From the NCBI GenBank assembly GCA_024138015.1, contig JAMXBB010000002.1:6481890-6545889 (forward strand): a DNA stretch of 64,000 nucleotides, in the 5' to 3' direction. The stretch comes from Lumnitzera littorea (Eukaryota; Streptophyta; Magnoliopsida; Myrtales; Combretaceae). The notes beneath the pieces are model-generated. The model ran no database searches, was not told the DNA's origin, and worked only from the letters and a program-made list of their open reading frames with translations. Below, one piece after another: positions 12,086 through 23,949 of the stretch (positions within the stretch are counted from its first letter, which is position 1; each line of letters begins with the position of its first letter). The position numbers and the translations under genes were made by a program.

Positions 12086-12941
12086 GCAGTACGCTAAAGA
12101 CCCTCATTTCGATTCAGTTATTGAGTAATGCTGAGAAGGAGTAGTTGTTAGAGGATATTATGTTAAGGATGGCTACCTATTTAAGGATCGAAGGCTATGC
12201 ATACCAAACTGTTCCCCACGTGAGTTATTAGTCTGGGAAGCTCATAATGGTCAATTATCTGGTTATTTTGGAGAGACCAAAATAGCCAATCTATTGAAGG
12301 AAAACTTTTATTGGCTTGGTTTGGCTATGGATGTTCATAAGGTAGTTAATAGTTGTGAAATATGCAAGTGAGCTAAAGGGAAGAAGGAACCCTGTGAAGG
12401 ATACATGCCTTTGCCGATAGCAACCTTAACTTGGGCCAACCTCAGCATGGACTTTGTCTTAGGGTTACCCTAAACATCGAAAGGGAAAGATTATATATTT
12501 ATTATAGTAGACCGCTTCAACAAAATGGTACACTTCATTCCGTGCCATCAAACTAATGATGCTTTATATATTACTAATTTATTTTTACAGGAAGTTATTT
12601 GTCTACATGAAGTGCCAAAGACCATCATTTTAGATCGAGACATCAAATTCTTGAGCTATTTCTAGAAGACTCTATGGAGAAGACTTAGAACTAAACCACC
12701 CTCATACTAATGATCAAATTGAAGTAGTGAACAAGATGCTAAGAAACTTACTCAGAGCTATCGTAAGAAAGAACTTATGGGATTGGGATCTGTGTCTACT
12801 AATTGTGGTGTTTGCATACAACCGAACTGTCTACAATACTATAGAGAAGACCCTACTCAAGGTCGTCTATGGCCTCAATCCTACTATTCTTCGAGACCTA
12901 ATCAATACCCTTGTAGTTGCTGAAGAGAGTTAATTTAGAGT
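12086..12941 (+). pseudogene. Integrase N-terminal and core of gypsy element 1 (broken)
   Basis: An HHCC zinc-binding domain is visible at about 12240-12370, from the H in EAHNGQLSGYFG to the paired cysteines in SCEICK. A core region follows with MDFVLGLP near 12450-12473, a DRDIKFL segment near 12636-12656 that holds the second catalytic aspartate, and a QIEVVN-like segment near 12715-12732 that holds the glutamate. The order matches the integrase that inserts the cDNA into chromosomal DNA. Stops lie in both parts. Element B splits the frame at 12941 after a VVAEES-like stretch; the C-terminal part continues at 15159. Confidence 0.8.
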
Positions 12942-13443
12942 TGTAGACACCTCATTTCTACCATTTTCATTTTTATTTTAGTTAAGACAGGTTAAGAAAT
13001 AAATAAACAAAAAAAAGATAATAAAAAAAAAAGAAATTAAAAGAAAAAATAAAAAAATAAATAAGACCAATCAAACCATATCAAATAGTATTGAGTCAAA
13101 TTGTTTAGTGTCAAATTGGATAACGGTGTGTAATTAATTTAATAAATTCTTAAATCATTAAAGGATTGAGCTTTATTAAAATAATTTTGGTCCAGTCTAA
13201 TATAAAATGGATTTTTTATCTAATTTATATTGGGTTGAAATAAACTTAAGATTTATTAAGTAAGTTGTTGGGCTAAATTAAATTAGATTGAATTGGGCCT
13301 AGTAAATAGAAAGCTCAAATTAAGTAAGGTTTCTAAAAAGAAACTAGGTCAAAACTTTTAAAAGTCCAAAATGCATCTTCTGTATTTAAGATTTGTTATC
13401 ATATCTAGGATTTGTTGAGATACGAGAGATTCAATTTTGAGTT

Positions 13444-13451
13444 TATAAATA
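13444..13451 (+). promoter_or_regulatory. TATA box of LTR B
   Basis: TATAAATA, 502 bp after the TG start, the U3 position expected from element A. Confidence 0.45.
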
Positions 13452-14264
13452 GTAAGTCGGCGGGTAACAGTTTTTAGAATCCCATATGTGATCAAATGCA
13501 ATTCACCCACACCACAACAATTTAAAAAAATACTCAGTCGAAATCTTTGCCTCACAATCCACTGCAACATTTACACTTAAGCCAAACACAATCCACACTC
13601 CAATTCACAATCCAATCCTAGTAGCCTTTGACGTAATCTAATCCTCAATGAAGCCAAACTGCAAGCCACGCCAAAGTCCAATAAGCTACTAATGTCCCCC
13701 TCAAATCTGACCGACCTAACACCCTTCGCCAAATTCTAAAATACTGCAACCTTTAAGCACTGACGAACCTACATCCCTATCCACAATGCCGACACCATCA
13801 GCATACATCAGCACATTGACCGAAGACTTGCAAGATGTCAATGCACAGAACATCCAAGCTTATGTACACCAATGTCCCAATCTTCAATTAGATACAGCCG
13901 CAATTCCACAATCCTCAATCTCCTGACCGAAGAATTCAATTCATTATCACAATCCACACTAGAAGTATCTCCTGACTAAAGCCCCCAACCACATCCCACA
14001 CACAATCCAAACAACACATGAGCCCCTCACGTCCAACAAGCCAGCATACACACTGTTCATGGTACACACACAGCACCTGATGCTATTCACTCGCACACAC
14101 AATCCTGATACGAACACAAGCACGATACCCAAACGAATGGTTTGCGTATTTTTTTTTTCACTAATTTACTTTTTTTTTTCTAGATAATCTCAATTTTCCA
14201 TAAAATTTAGTTAAATTATATTTTTAGTAAAATTGTATTTTTTTTTTTTACGTATCTTGCATGC

Positions 14265-14465
14265 GAGATACGTATCTTATAGTTAAGATTTAAAAAAAAA
14301 ATATATCGAAATTTATATTTTGTAGTTGAGATTTAAAAAAAGATACATATCTAGATCGTATCTTCAACATATCTTATGGTTGAGATTTGAAAAGATATGT
14401 ACGAAAATACATATCTAGATCGTATCTTCAGTATATTTTATAGTTAAGATTTAAAAAAAATATCT
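14265..14465. repeat. About 64-bp tandem repeats inside element B
   Basis: Two good copies and one degenerate copy share ATACATATCTAGATCGTATC and a TTATGGTTGAGATTT-like block; the first string starts at 14343 and again at 14407. They lie downstream of the putative TATA box in the R/U5 part. Confidence 0.65.
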
Positions 14466-15158
14466 TTTCACACATAACTTTTTTAAAAAAATTAAAAAAA
14501 ATCTTAATTGGCATTTTAAAAAAGATTTAGTTAATTAGGGTTTTTCTTTAATTTGAAAAAATTAGATTTCTCAAGTTTTTTTAAAAATAATAAATTTTTA
14601 TATAAACGTAAACTTGATTCGGTTTTCAAAATAAAAAGGATCCACCCATTAAATATTTTATAAAAAGAGAATTACGGCCGGTTTGATCCCGACTAATGGA
14701 TACGTAGTCACTTTTAGGGTAACCGTTTAAAAACTAAAAAAGACTTTTTTTCTTTTTTTTTTGAAAATTCGTAATAAAAAATTCACTTTAGTTATCTTTT
14801 GCGTATTTATATATATTTTTGTATTTTTTAGAAAATTATAAAAACAAAGCACATCAATTTTTCTTTAGCTTTTACATGGTGACCTAGTCTTAACAGGTTA
14901 GCCCTTGAACCTGGTTTTGTCAAGTTTAATTTTCTAAAAATCATTTTCTTAGAAAATCCGTAAATCAGTAACCAAATTAGGGTTTTTCCACTTGAGAACC
15001 TTAATTTCATTTTTTATCAATTAAATTGGTTGGCGACTCCAATTTTTAAAATATTTTTTTAAAGATAAATATTTTCTTAATTTAATGTTGAGTAATTTAT
15101 ATTAAATAGGCTGAGCTTAGTATAAGTTAAATTAAGTAAACCAAAATAAGGCTCGACA

Positions 15159-15555
15159 GGAGTTAATTGAGCCTAAGAATTACAAGAGCTATACTAGACT
15201 GTAATTAAGAAGATCGCCAAGTTCAATTAGAGGCAACAAGAGATTGGTGGCTGAGATCATCGAATTATTACTTTCCAATCGGGAGACCTAGTATGGATTT
15301 ACCTCAACTAAGAACAATTCCCGCACTTAAGACAGACCAAGCTATCTCCTCGAGCTGATGGTTTGTTCAAGAGTTTAAATAAGTTCAATCGCAACGCCAA
15401 ACAAATCGAGTTACCTAATGATTATGATGTCTCCCCCACTTTTAATGTATTCTATTTGATCCCTCACTAACTAAGAGAGGAAGACCCTATATGCATCATA
15501 GAAGAAGGAATATTGACTACTTCAGATTTGAGGACAAATCTTTCTAATCCCTAGG
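15159..15555 (+). pseudogene. Integrase C-terminal region of gypsy element 1 (broken)
   Basis: This continues the integrase interrupted by B. The translation reads FQSGDL-like (about 15277-15294), then RADGLFKSLNKFN (about 15352-15390), then LPNDYDVSPTFNVFYL (about 15411-15458), the usual C-terminal block of gypsy integrase upstream of the 3' LTR. Stops and frame changes are present. A short non-coding stretch leads to the 3' LTR at 15560. Confidence 0.75.
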
Positions 15556-15559
15556 TAGA

Positions 15560-16386
15560 TGACAGGAATCAACCTCCTAGATTAATCATACGAAGCTGAG
15601 ATAGAGGACTCTAAGGATTCACTCAGAGAATATTAGCTTGAAGCCATATTTAAGACGGGGATTCCTATTTTGAACTAATCTCCTACCGGCCTAACTGTCA
15701 AACCTTTACGTGTGCTAGACCTACTTTTACCTTGAGAGGACAGCTCCAAGACTGTCCAAGCTGAGCTCTCGAGCCAACTACAAGCATTCAACCTTAACTC
15801 AAGCTAATTACTCTATAGCGAGACTGACTAGGCCCCAACCTGATCCAAATCAAGTCAACCCTTAACTGTAGATTCTCTCTCATCCACTTGTACCATATTT
15901 TTGACATTCAACCATTGATTGATACATGTCTTCTAGCACAATATTCCAGAAGGATTCCTTACTTTCTGTACAAAATATTTTTTATTTCTTTTACCTTTTT
16001 AATATGTTTTATGTAATCTAATTGTAAGAATACTCTTTTTTTGTATTTTCATACATGTAAAGTTACCCTAGTAAACAAGTATGTAAACCCCTACTCCTTG
16101 TACATAACCATCAATAATCATTATCAAAAAATTATTCAAGTTTCTCTTTAAGTAATCTTAGTATTCTTACTATTTTTCAACTATTATCTATTCCCTTTAG
16201 CAAAGAGTAGTATCGAGTGACCCTTCAGTTTAGATCGGTGAATCACATCCAGTGGATTGTAGGCTGAGCAGGATCGATTGGTGTCTCATATCCAGTTGGT
16301 AACTACCTGGGTTTTGCTAGTTTTTTTTTTTTTTTGTTCACTTTGTTGTGATGCCTCTTCATGTATCTGACCCTAGAGATGCATCA
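15560..16386 (+). repeat. 3' LTR of gypsy element 1
   Basis: 827 bp, from TGACAGGAATC to GATGCATCA, homologous to 4287-5301 without the 166-bp duplication. The polypyrimidine-rich part near 16320 and the final GATGCATCA match the 5' LTR. Beyond it the sequence is integrase of element 2 on the other strand. Confidence 0.8.
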
Positions 16387-17420
16387 AGTGTAGTACCCCC
16401 AAAGTATATTAGTGAGTTCATCGGCTTACCTAATTCCTACTTAATTTACCCTCTTCTTTAAGCTATTGAGGGTAATCTTGTTAATTGCCTCTACTTGACT
16501 GTTGGTTTCAGATAGGTTATTGAGGTATCATAGAGTCCGATTTCATGCTTTTGATAGAATTCCCTAAACCTATTACTATCGAACTGTCTTTCGTTGTCGG
16601 TAATTAGATAGTACAATACACCGAAGTGAGAGAGTAGGTATAGGAGGATAAATCCCTCTATGGCTCAAACAATAATGGTTGCTATGGCTAATGCCTTTAC
16701 CCATTTATCGAAGTAGTTTGCTGCTTCTAGGATAAACTACCATTTTGACAATGCTTAGGTTTGAAGACATCTACCCCTCATTAGGCAAATGGCCATAAGC
16801 TTGTCAGGGTTATAGTTATGAGCTTAGGATACAATCGATCGGGGCATACTTCTCACATTGATGATGTTTTTGCATTAGGGCCTTGGTGTCTTCCTTCATT
16901 ATCGACTAATAGTAACCTAACCTCAAGGCTCGGATGTATAGGGCTTGAGACTGGATGTGGTTGCTGCATATTCCTACGTATAGCTCCTTGAGGGCATGAG
17001 TGCCTTCTTCTTTCTTGAGGCATCTTAGTAAGGGGATGTTTTATCCTCACCTATAAAGTACATCATCAATAAACGTATAGTTAGCTAAGGCATAAGCCAT
17101 CTTCTTCACTTCCAATCGATTTTTAAGTAGCAATCCTATCTTTAAATGTTGTATGGTTAGATTCATCTAGCAAGGTTCGGGGTTTGTGGCTTATATCTCC
17201 AAGACTTCTTATCCCCTGCATTTTCGTGCTTCGTTTGGGGAGGTATTGTATGAATAGTGGCTTGTTGTCATTATGCAGAACGGGGATTGATGGGAATTGG
17301 ACCATTGGATTTCTAACCCAAAGCTGAGCTCAAGGCCTAAAAGGACTAATAAGGTGAATTCTCATGTTTCAGCCAGCTCTTGTTGAGGCTAAGCTGATTT
17401 TTGTTGCTAACCAATTCCTT
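16387..17420 (-). pseudogene. Integrase of gypsy element 2 (truncated, broken)
   Basis: On the minus strand the HHCC-like domain spans roughly 17000-16840 (a RLGYYWSIMKEDTKALMQKH segment followed by CEKYAP). The core follows with YLITDNERQFDSNRFREF near 16615-16565, containing the second catalytic aspartate, and near 16480-16390 a LKKRVN...ADELTNILWGY segment matches the usual end of the core, where the family reads LWAYRTT. At that point element 1's LTR begins. Stops and shifts are numerous. Confidence 0.75.
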
Positions 17421-18189
17421 ATGTTAAGCTAAGTAACTGTTCATCTTTCGGTAGTCGAGTGCCAACTTGACTTATGCTTTGCCGATGACCCAATCCCTCA
17501 TGCACCTGCTTAGCCATAACTTAGCCAACCACCAGCTTAGCAATATTGGTGCCAATAAGCCAAGAGCTCTAGCATTCATCCATAGCCATTTCTTATCGAA
17601 TAGACTTAGGTCTGCTCGATATGTCAGCTTAACAAAAACCACAATAATCGTACAAAATTGTCTTTTCTATCAAAAGACCTCTATCTATAAGGAGCCATGT
17701 GTCTAAGCCATCATACGACAGAATCCTCCATACAATATACTCACTTTCGTTATAATTTCAATTGTACCCTTATTTTCTTTCTTATAAATTACTTCTTTTG
17801 GATATTACCCTTTTAGTCTTTTCCTTTTTAGGCAAGTTGTCCTAGTTATTTGAGTATAAATACCTCTTACACATGTAGCCATAATATGCATCTCAGAATA
17901 TTGAACATACTCTTTATGAATATTGTTATCGTTAGCTTGTTTACTTACTTCACTCTTATCTTAACCCTTAAGAAAGGCTAGGTGATGAGTACTCTCATCG
18001 GACCATCTTCTGCATCTATTGAGTTGTGCTATGAGTGTTCAGAAGTTCCTTGATGTATCATATGCTTAGAGCTATTCATAGGTTTACTTGTCTTTACTTT
18101 TCCCTATTTTTGTGTAATTCCCATCACTTTCTTTAAGCTTTCTACAAGCATAGACACACCCTGATATTGTTGCCCTTGTTAACTCTTGA
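17421..18189 (-). other. Element 2 pol, RNase H to integrase linker, highly degraded
   Basis: Only weak pol-like segments can be seen between the RNase H region and integrase. No intact frame exists, and the plus-strand open frame at 17467-17706 is antisense to pol and not a gene. Confidence 0.5.
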
Positions 18190-19040
18190 TGCGGCATATT
18201 AGGGATGATGGATGAGGCCAATCTGGATAGCTTATTTGCTTCTATGTTTTCTATTCAGGGGATCTTATTGACCTTCCATGAGGTGAAACTTGCAAGTAGA
18301 CCTTAGACTATCTCCAGATATTTGATCATTGTTTCTCTCTTGGTCTTGTATTCTCCTTTTACTTATAGGACCATCAGCATGGAATCTTAGTAGATGTCCA
18401 ACTTTTCCACCTCAATCTCCTTAGCGACCATTAGGCCAGCGATGTGTGATTTGTACTTGGCCTCATTATTGTTTGCTGGGAAGTCAAACTTCAAAGCGTA
18501 AATTATCTTCATATCATGCTAGCCTTACAAACCTATCCTGGCTCAACCCCCCACCATCTTCCCCCTTCCCCCCCTCTAACTACCCCAACCTACCTGAGTG
18601 GAGGATCCATCAACATAGAGGGTCCATACTAGTATGGAGAACTCTTATTGTAGCTCATCCGTTCCAATGTATTCTACTATGAAATTAACAAGCATTTATG
18701 CCTTGATTGCTTGTTGAGGATAGAATTGGACTCCATAAGCGTTGAGTTATAGAGAGTATTTCATCATTCGATCCAAGGCATCGAGCTTCTAGAGAATAGC
18801 TTTCAAAGGTTGATTAGTTAACACCATAATGGGATGCGATTGGAATTAAGGTTCGAGCTTCTTGTTAGTGATGACTACTGCCAAGGTGAACTTCTCAACC
18901 TTAGTGTATCTAATCTTTAGTCTTTGTAAAATGTAGTTGATGTAGTAAATAGGCTTGTGTTCACACCCTTTTGCTTGAATAAGGATTGATGACAATGCTT
19001 TGTCATTGATGGCAAAGTAGAGGTTTAGCTCTTTACTAGG
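18190..19040 (-). pseudogene. RNase H region of gypsy element 2 (broken)
   Basis: On the minus strand a FPANNNEAKYKSHIAGL segment near 18490-18440 is the RNase H block that usually reads SNNEAEYEALIAGL, with its catalytic glutamate. It is followed by VEKLDIYYDS near 18410-18380, where the family has the active-site aspartate in a VxxDSxLV string. Upstream parts near 19030-18700 keep faint similarity to the RT/RNase H connection. Stops break every part. Confidence 0.7.
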
Positions 19041-20409
19041 TGTAGGCTTTGATAGGGCTGGTGGGCTCTCTAGGAATTTTTTGAGGTCATTGAAAGATTT
19101 TTAGCAATTAGTGGTCTTATTGAACTCAGAAGGGTTCTTCAGTAATTTGAAGATCTCTGAGCATTTGTTTGCACTTTTTGATACAAACCTATTAAGGGCG
19201 GTGATTCATCCGGTTAAGCATGGTACCTCTTTTATGGTTTTGGGGGCTTTCATGTCTCGTATTACTTCGATCTTATTCAGGTTGGCTTCGATCCCTCACT
19301 CTGTGGCTATGAAACCAAGGAATTTCCCAAATGGAACCCTAAATACACAATTCTAGGGGTTCGACTTCATCTGATAGTGGCATAACGTTTGAAATGTTTT
19401 TCAGAGGTCTTCGATGTAGCTTTTCCTACCTTTGCTTTTCACAATCATGTTGTCTACATAGACTTTGATATTCTTACCAATCTGATATGTCACACCGGTA
19501 TTCTTCAAGCCGAAGGGCATAAACTTATAATAGTAGGTTCTAGAGTTTATAATGGGCAAAGTGTGGACCTTGTCTTGAAGGTCCATGGAGATCTGGTTGT
19601 ACCCCAAGTAATCATCTATGAAACTAAGTAGCACATGTCCAAACATCGAGTTGACAAGTTCGTTGATACGAAGAAGAGAGAAGCATTCTTTGGGGGTAGG
19701 CCTTGTTAACGTTAGTATAATCGATACACATTCACCATTTGCAATTTGCCTTCTTTATTAGGACAGTATTTAGAAACTAGGTTGGATACTTCTCTAATGT
19801 TATGAATCTAACTTATAAAAGCTTCTAAACTTCCTGTTCGATTAAGGCCTAGTGCTTGGGGGCGAAGTGCCGCTTCTTCTGCTTTACTAGTTGCACTGTA
19901 GGGTCAACGTTGAGATGATGGGTGGCTTCGAGTATGTTGATGATCCCAGACATATCTTTTAGTCTAGACGTAAAGACATCCAAGTTCTATTTGAGAAACT
20001 TTGTGATTTGAGTTTTTTAGTTTGCAGGGAACTTGACCCCTATTATGTTGATCATTCCTAAAGCACTAGAAAGTTGGATTTCTTTAGTCTTTTTTGCCAG
20101 CTCTCCTCGTAATGTTAGGGCTAAGATAGTAGTGGACTCTATATTCATGATGTTGCCTCTAATTTGAGCTTTAAAGTATAAAGATTTGGAAAGCTATTGG
20201 TTTCCTTAAGCTTCACCCACTACAGTCTGTGTGATGAACTTTGCTTTTAGGTACCTTTGGCTGATGAACATGTCAAATTTTGCTATGCTCAGCTTGGATA
20301 AGATTATGTTGTATGGCAACAATAAAGTCAATAAACGATGTGGTGATGTGCTCATTATCTCCCAATCATATTAGAAGAGTAATTATTCCTTTAGTAAGCA
20401 CGAGTTTAT
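19041..20409 (-). pseudogene. Reverse transcriptase of gypsy element 2 (broken)
   Basis: On the minus strand the RT starts with a RHFAPKH...ALIEQEV segment near 19880-19830, then KKANCKW...CIDYTNVNKAYPQ near 19755-19700, MFGHVLLSFIDDYLGYNQIS near 19646-19587, YKFMPFGLKNTGVTYQIGKN near 19526-19470, and VYVDNMIVKSKG near 19465-19428. The catalytic YVDD is YVDN here, so the enzyme would be dead even without the stops. E2 separates it from protease. Confidence 0.85.
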
Positions 20410-21001
20410 TGTAAGACTCATAATTAGTTAACTAAAGTTTGACTTGTAGAATTTAGGGCGATTGGTTAAATGATTCGATCGAGCCTAAATTATCAAATAA
20501 AATTAGAAATATTAGTAAAAGTGATCCCGTAAGTTTGAAATTAAGAAAATAAGTAATAAAATAAAAGAATATAAAATTTTTAAATTTTAAGTATATAACT
20601 CGTTATTTATTGAAAATGCATAAAAATGCACTCCAATAATTAACGAATCGTTAAAGATAAATTATATGTATACTAAAAATCATAGAATAACTTAAATAAT
20701 ATTTAGGAATATTTATTAGTACTATATATGAATTTACATGTAGGTAGAAATACGCGTAATTACTTAAAATACGTAAAATATGCTAAAATAATACTAAATA
20801 ATTAAATAAAATTCATAATTAATTAAGGAAAAATCAAGAAAAATATAGAAAAATGAGAAAAATTCCAGAAGTGGGGTGTGGCAATCTGAAAATTAAAGAA
20901 GAAAATTAACCAATTAAATTTAGCCAAATAGAAAGTAAAAAAGAAGAAGAGATAAGATAATTGTTAAATCAATTTAATACATAATAATTTCCCTAAAGCT
21001 C

Positions 21002-21009
21002 TATAAATA
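21002..21009 (+). promoter_or_regulatory. TATA box of LTR E2
   Basis: TATAAATA in the same context as in E1. Confidence 0.5.
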
Positions 21010-21171
21010 CCCCAAATTTTTCAAAAACTCATTTGATCAATTTGAAACCCTATAAAATTAGAAAGAGGTGAAATTGAGAAGAAATTAAGGTTTTACAAAA
21101 ATTTAGCAAAAATCTGTACAGTTGAGGCTTTTAAGAAGAACCCAAACCTGACGAGCAATTGGAAGTGGACG

Positions 21172-21196
21172 GCCACCACCACCATACAGTGGTGGC
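21172..21196 (+). other. Conserved hairpin in the E2 leader
   Basis: GCCACCAC and GTGGTGGC arms with a nine-base loop, at the same place as in E1. The flanking sequence has diverged more than the arms. Confidence 0.45.
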
Positions 21197-23489
21197 AGTG
21201 CCTAAGTGGACTGACACACCCATGGCCACCGATGGTGATCGGAGCCACCCAAACCGATGAGTTCAATTTTCAACCCGATTTTGTGTAATTTTATAAAAAT
21301 AGTAAATATTCTTAGAAAATTATGACTTTTATTATTCTAGAATATTTTAGTATGCATTTTTTAGGAAAAATATTATTTTGATGAAAATATGTCCCATGAT
21401 ATATGATTCTTAAGAAATCATGCAAAATCGAATATGTTTCGATTTAGAAATAAATGATCTTAGGAGTATAGTTTTGAGCTCAAAATTTTTGTGTAGACTA
21501 CTTAGGTGATATAAAAATAGTGCCACAAAGCCCTTTTTCAAAAATAAATTTTAGATAACTTTTTAGCCTTAAAATGATGCATAAAATGGGTAATTTATGG
21601 TTAATTAAGTAATTAAATGGGTTATTACTGATTTGATGCACAATTATATGTTTTAGGATGTTAAAATTTGATGGAGTATGTTATTTGTAGCATTTGGAGT
21701 GTTAGATGTAATTATTAGCATATTATGTAGTAAATATGTAATAGGTAAAAAAAAAAAAGAGAAATTTTGAGTTAATTTGGTAATTTAGGGTAATTAGGTT
21801 CAAAATCTGATTTGAGATGAATTTAGATATATGGAATGTTATTTGATGTTGGAAGATGATATTTGAAGTGATGGGAATATTAGATGTATACATTTTGTAC
21901 ACATTAGGTGATAATGTGTAATATGTAATTATGAGAAATTAATAATTAGGAAAATATTGGTTAGAATTGATATTATGATAATAATAAGAATATACAGTAA
22001 ATCTGATACGAAACTTAAATTAGGGTAATTATATGAAAAATATAAAATTTTCTCATAACGGAAGTGAATTCGGTAATTAAATTAGGATTCGGATATACTG
22101 CATGGACTAGAACACTAGTTAGAAACTAATAATGATATTTAGGATATCCAAAGATAATGCGATTAATTTTACATTATGGGTCAGAATGATTTCTTAAGGT
22201 GTACATACAAATCTCTAACAAAAAATTGAGTTAAAAACCTAATTTAGAAATCGATGCGAAGACTGAAATAGAACTTAACACGATTCAAGAAGAATTGTAA
22301 AAGACTTAAGACCTAGATAATTAGGCATATTAAATCCTAAACAAAAGATAACAATAAGTGTTACAGGATAAAACCAACCTATAATAGTTATATAAAAAAC
22401 CGAAACTACATTTGTGTTATAGAGATGATTGGCGATGGCTTGAGCGAGTTGGACCTCAAGTAAGTGAGTGAGCGAAGAGTCTAGGTTAGTTGGGATTAAT
22501 ACAGTATTGTATTTTGGAGGCTTGAAATTGTGCTTGTTCTGAGTTGATGATATGATTTTTGATTTGCTGCTTGGCTTGTATTGTATAATTTGTATGAAAT
22601 GATTAATCACCCTAAATTGGACCAAATCAAATATACAACATGTAATCATAATCGGACTTGCATAACAATCCATTAGGGGAAACCAAGGATTCTCCGGCCA
22701 AATACTGACCTTTTCGAAAGGGATAGCGCTGGATAGCATGATGGGTCCCTTCTTCATCCTTAGTCGAACTAAGTAATAGGTGAGGAGGTCACGACAAGGG
22801 TAAAGTCAATGGTTCAAAGGTAATCGCGGGAAAAGCGGTGTCTCCATTGCACAAGCCTGGGTTTGGTCGTAAGCTGTTGCATTAACGGCAACTCCTCAAC
22901 TCGAATTAGAGCGAGTGCAATTTTTCTAATCTCACAACGGGCCAGATAATGTCGTGCGATGACATTTGTATGTTCATGTATTACATCTAACTAAATTAAG
23001 TGATAAACTTATTTGTGTTGGTGGTATAGTTTTAAGTCCTCTATCTTAACTTACTGAGCTATAGTTGCTCACATTCCTATAGACGTCGTTGTAGGTGCTG
23101 ACTAAGAAGCGACTTACAACTACTCTGAAGTTAGCAACTACTAGATCTTGAGAAGTGAGGAAAAATATTTGAAGAACAGACATATATTTTTAAGATCTAA
23201 GCTCTTATCTTAGAATTTTTCATTTCTAAATAATGTATTAACTAAGAAATAGATTACGGTGAAGCGTTGTAAACGTTAATTATAATAACTGAATTCTAGT
23301 GTATATATATATTTTCTCACTTTCTTAGGTAAATGATTTATTTAAATTACGAACTGTTTACTTTAAAGCAGGTTAGTCATGGACGCCTTGTGTAGATCAG
23401 GTATAGGATAGCGGTTGTAAGGCCAACTTCTATCTTAGAATGGTTTATACGGCGGGTTGTTACGACTTTACCGCTTTGGGGGCGTGACA

Positions 23490-23770
23490 TTTACCACCTC
23501 TAAATCCTATAAAGTTGTGTTTGTATGTTTGGATGGTTTCATCTAATCGGGTTTCATTTGCTCATATGAACTGAAGAAGAGTATGTTTGCTCAACTTCTA
23601 TTGTCGACAAACATTTCAGGGACATCAAAGTAACCAATCTCCACATTTATGATGAGGGCGTCGTTGTGAGGGAAGTTAACACCCTATTCAACCTCGATAG
23701 TAAAACTAATTGCCGTGTCTATTTTTAGTTTTTTTTTTCTCTGATGAGGTATACCTCATGGTTAGTTACC
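23490..23770 (-). pseudogene. Protease of gypsy element 2 (broken)
   Basis: On the minus strand this reads ISFTIEVE near 23700, then a VNFPHNDALIINVEIG segment, then MFVDNRS...ANILFFSSYEQMKPD near 23610-23550. This matches the Tat-type aspartic protease, whose active site is usually VDNGSS; here the glycine is arginine. E2 cuts it at 23490. Confidence 0.75.
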
Positions 23771-23949
23771 ATGGTTGTGGTGTTTAGGAGGAGGCTTAGT
23801 CCTTCGAATATCATGTTTACTTAGCCTTACCACCCTCGATGATTTTGGTTATTTACAGGGGCATGAGTCTACTCATTCTACTCTTGCTATTTTATCTGTT
23901 GTTGTTACTCTACTCAACAATGCTAGGTTGGTCGTTTTGTTTAGTTCCT

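Larger units (their letters stand above)
12942..15158 (+). mobile_element. Solo-LTR-like element B (TGTAGACAC...CTCGACA family)
   Basis: This 2217-bp unit starts TGTAGACACC and ends GGCTCGACA, the same ends as A and D. It is flanked by AGAGT (12937-12941) and GGAGT (15159-15163), a 5-bp target-site duplication with one mismatch, and it interrupts the integrase of element 1. A TATA box at 13444-13451 is about 500 bp from the start, as in A. Near the 3' end the GGTTGGCGACTCC motif (about 15028-15040) is shared with A. There is no coding domain. Confidence 0.8.
4287..16386 (+). mobile_element. Ty3/gypsy retrotransposon, element 1, dead, with two nested insertions
   Basis: This is an LTR retrotransposon in gypsy order: 5' LTR, primer-binding site, gag with CCHC knuckle, protease, RT, RNase H, integrase, 3' LTR. 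Pol domains are recognisable throughout but carry dozens of stops. E1 (8299-11398) splits the end of RT from the RNase H part, and B (12942-15158) splits the integrase; removing both gives an element of about 6.8 kb, a normal size. The integrase C-terminal region with a DYDVSPTFNV-like segment resembles chromovirus-type elements, but I do not assign a lineage firmly. The two LTRs differ by many substitutions and a duplication, so the insertion is old. The 5-bp flanks (CAAGG before, AGTGT after) do not match. Confidence 0.85.
20410..23489 (+). mobile_element. Solo-LTR-like element E2 (3.1-kb family)
   Basis: This 3080-bp unit starts TGTAAGACTC and ends GGCGTGACA, with TTTAT (20405-20409) and TTTAC (23490-23494) as a near-perfect 5-bp target-site duplication. 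It aligns with E1 over its length, including the TATA box, the leader hairpin, the (TA)n tract and the final ACCGCTT...GTGACA block. It interrupts element 2 between protease and RT. There is no coding capacity; minus-strand frames such as 22275-22757 show no domain and have no equivalent kept in E1. Confidence 0.85.

Noticed and set aside
22275..22757. 160-residue minus-strand frame in E2
   Set aside because: The matching part of E1 is not open, so it is chance.
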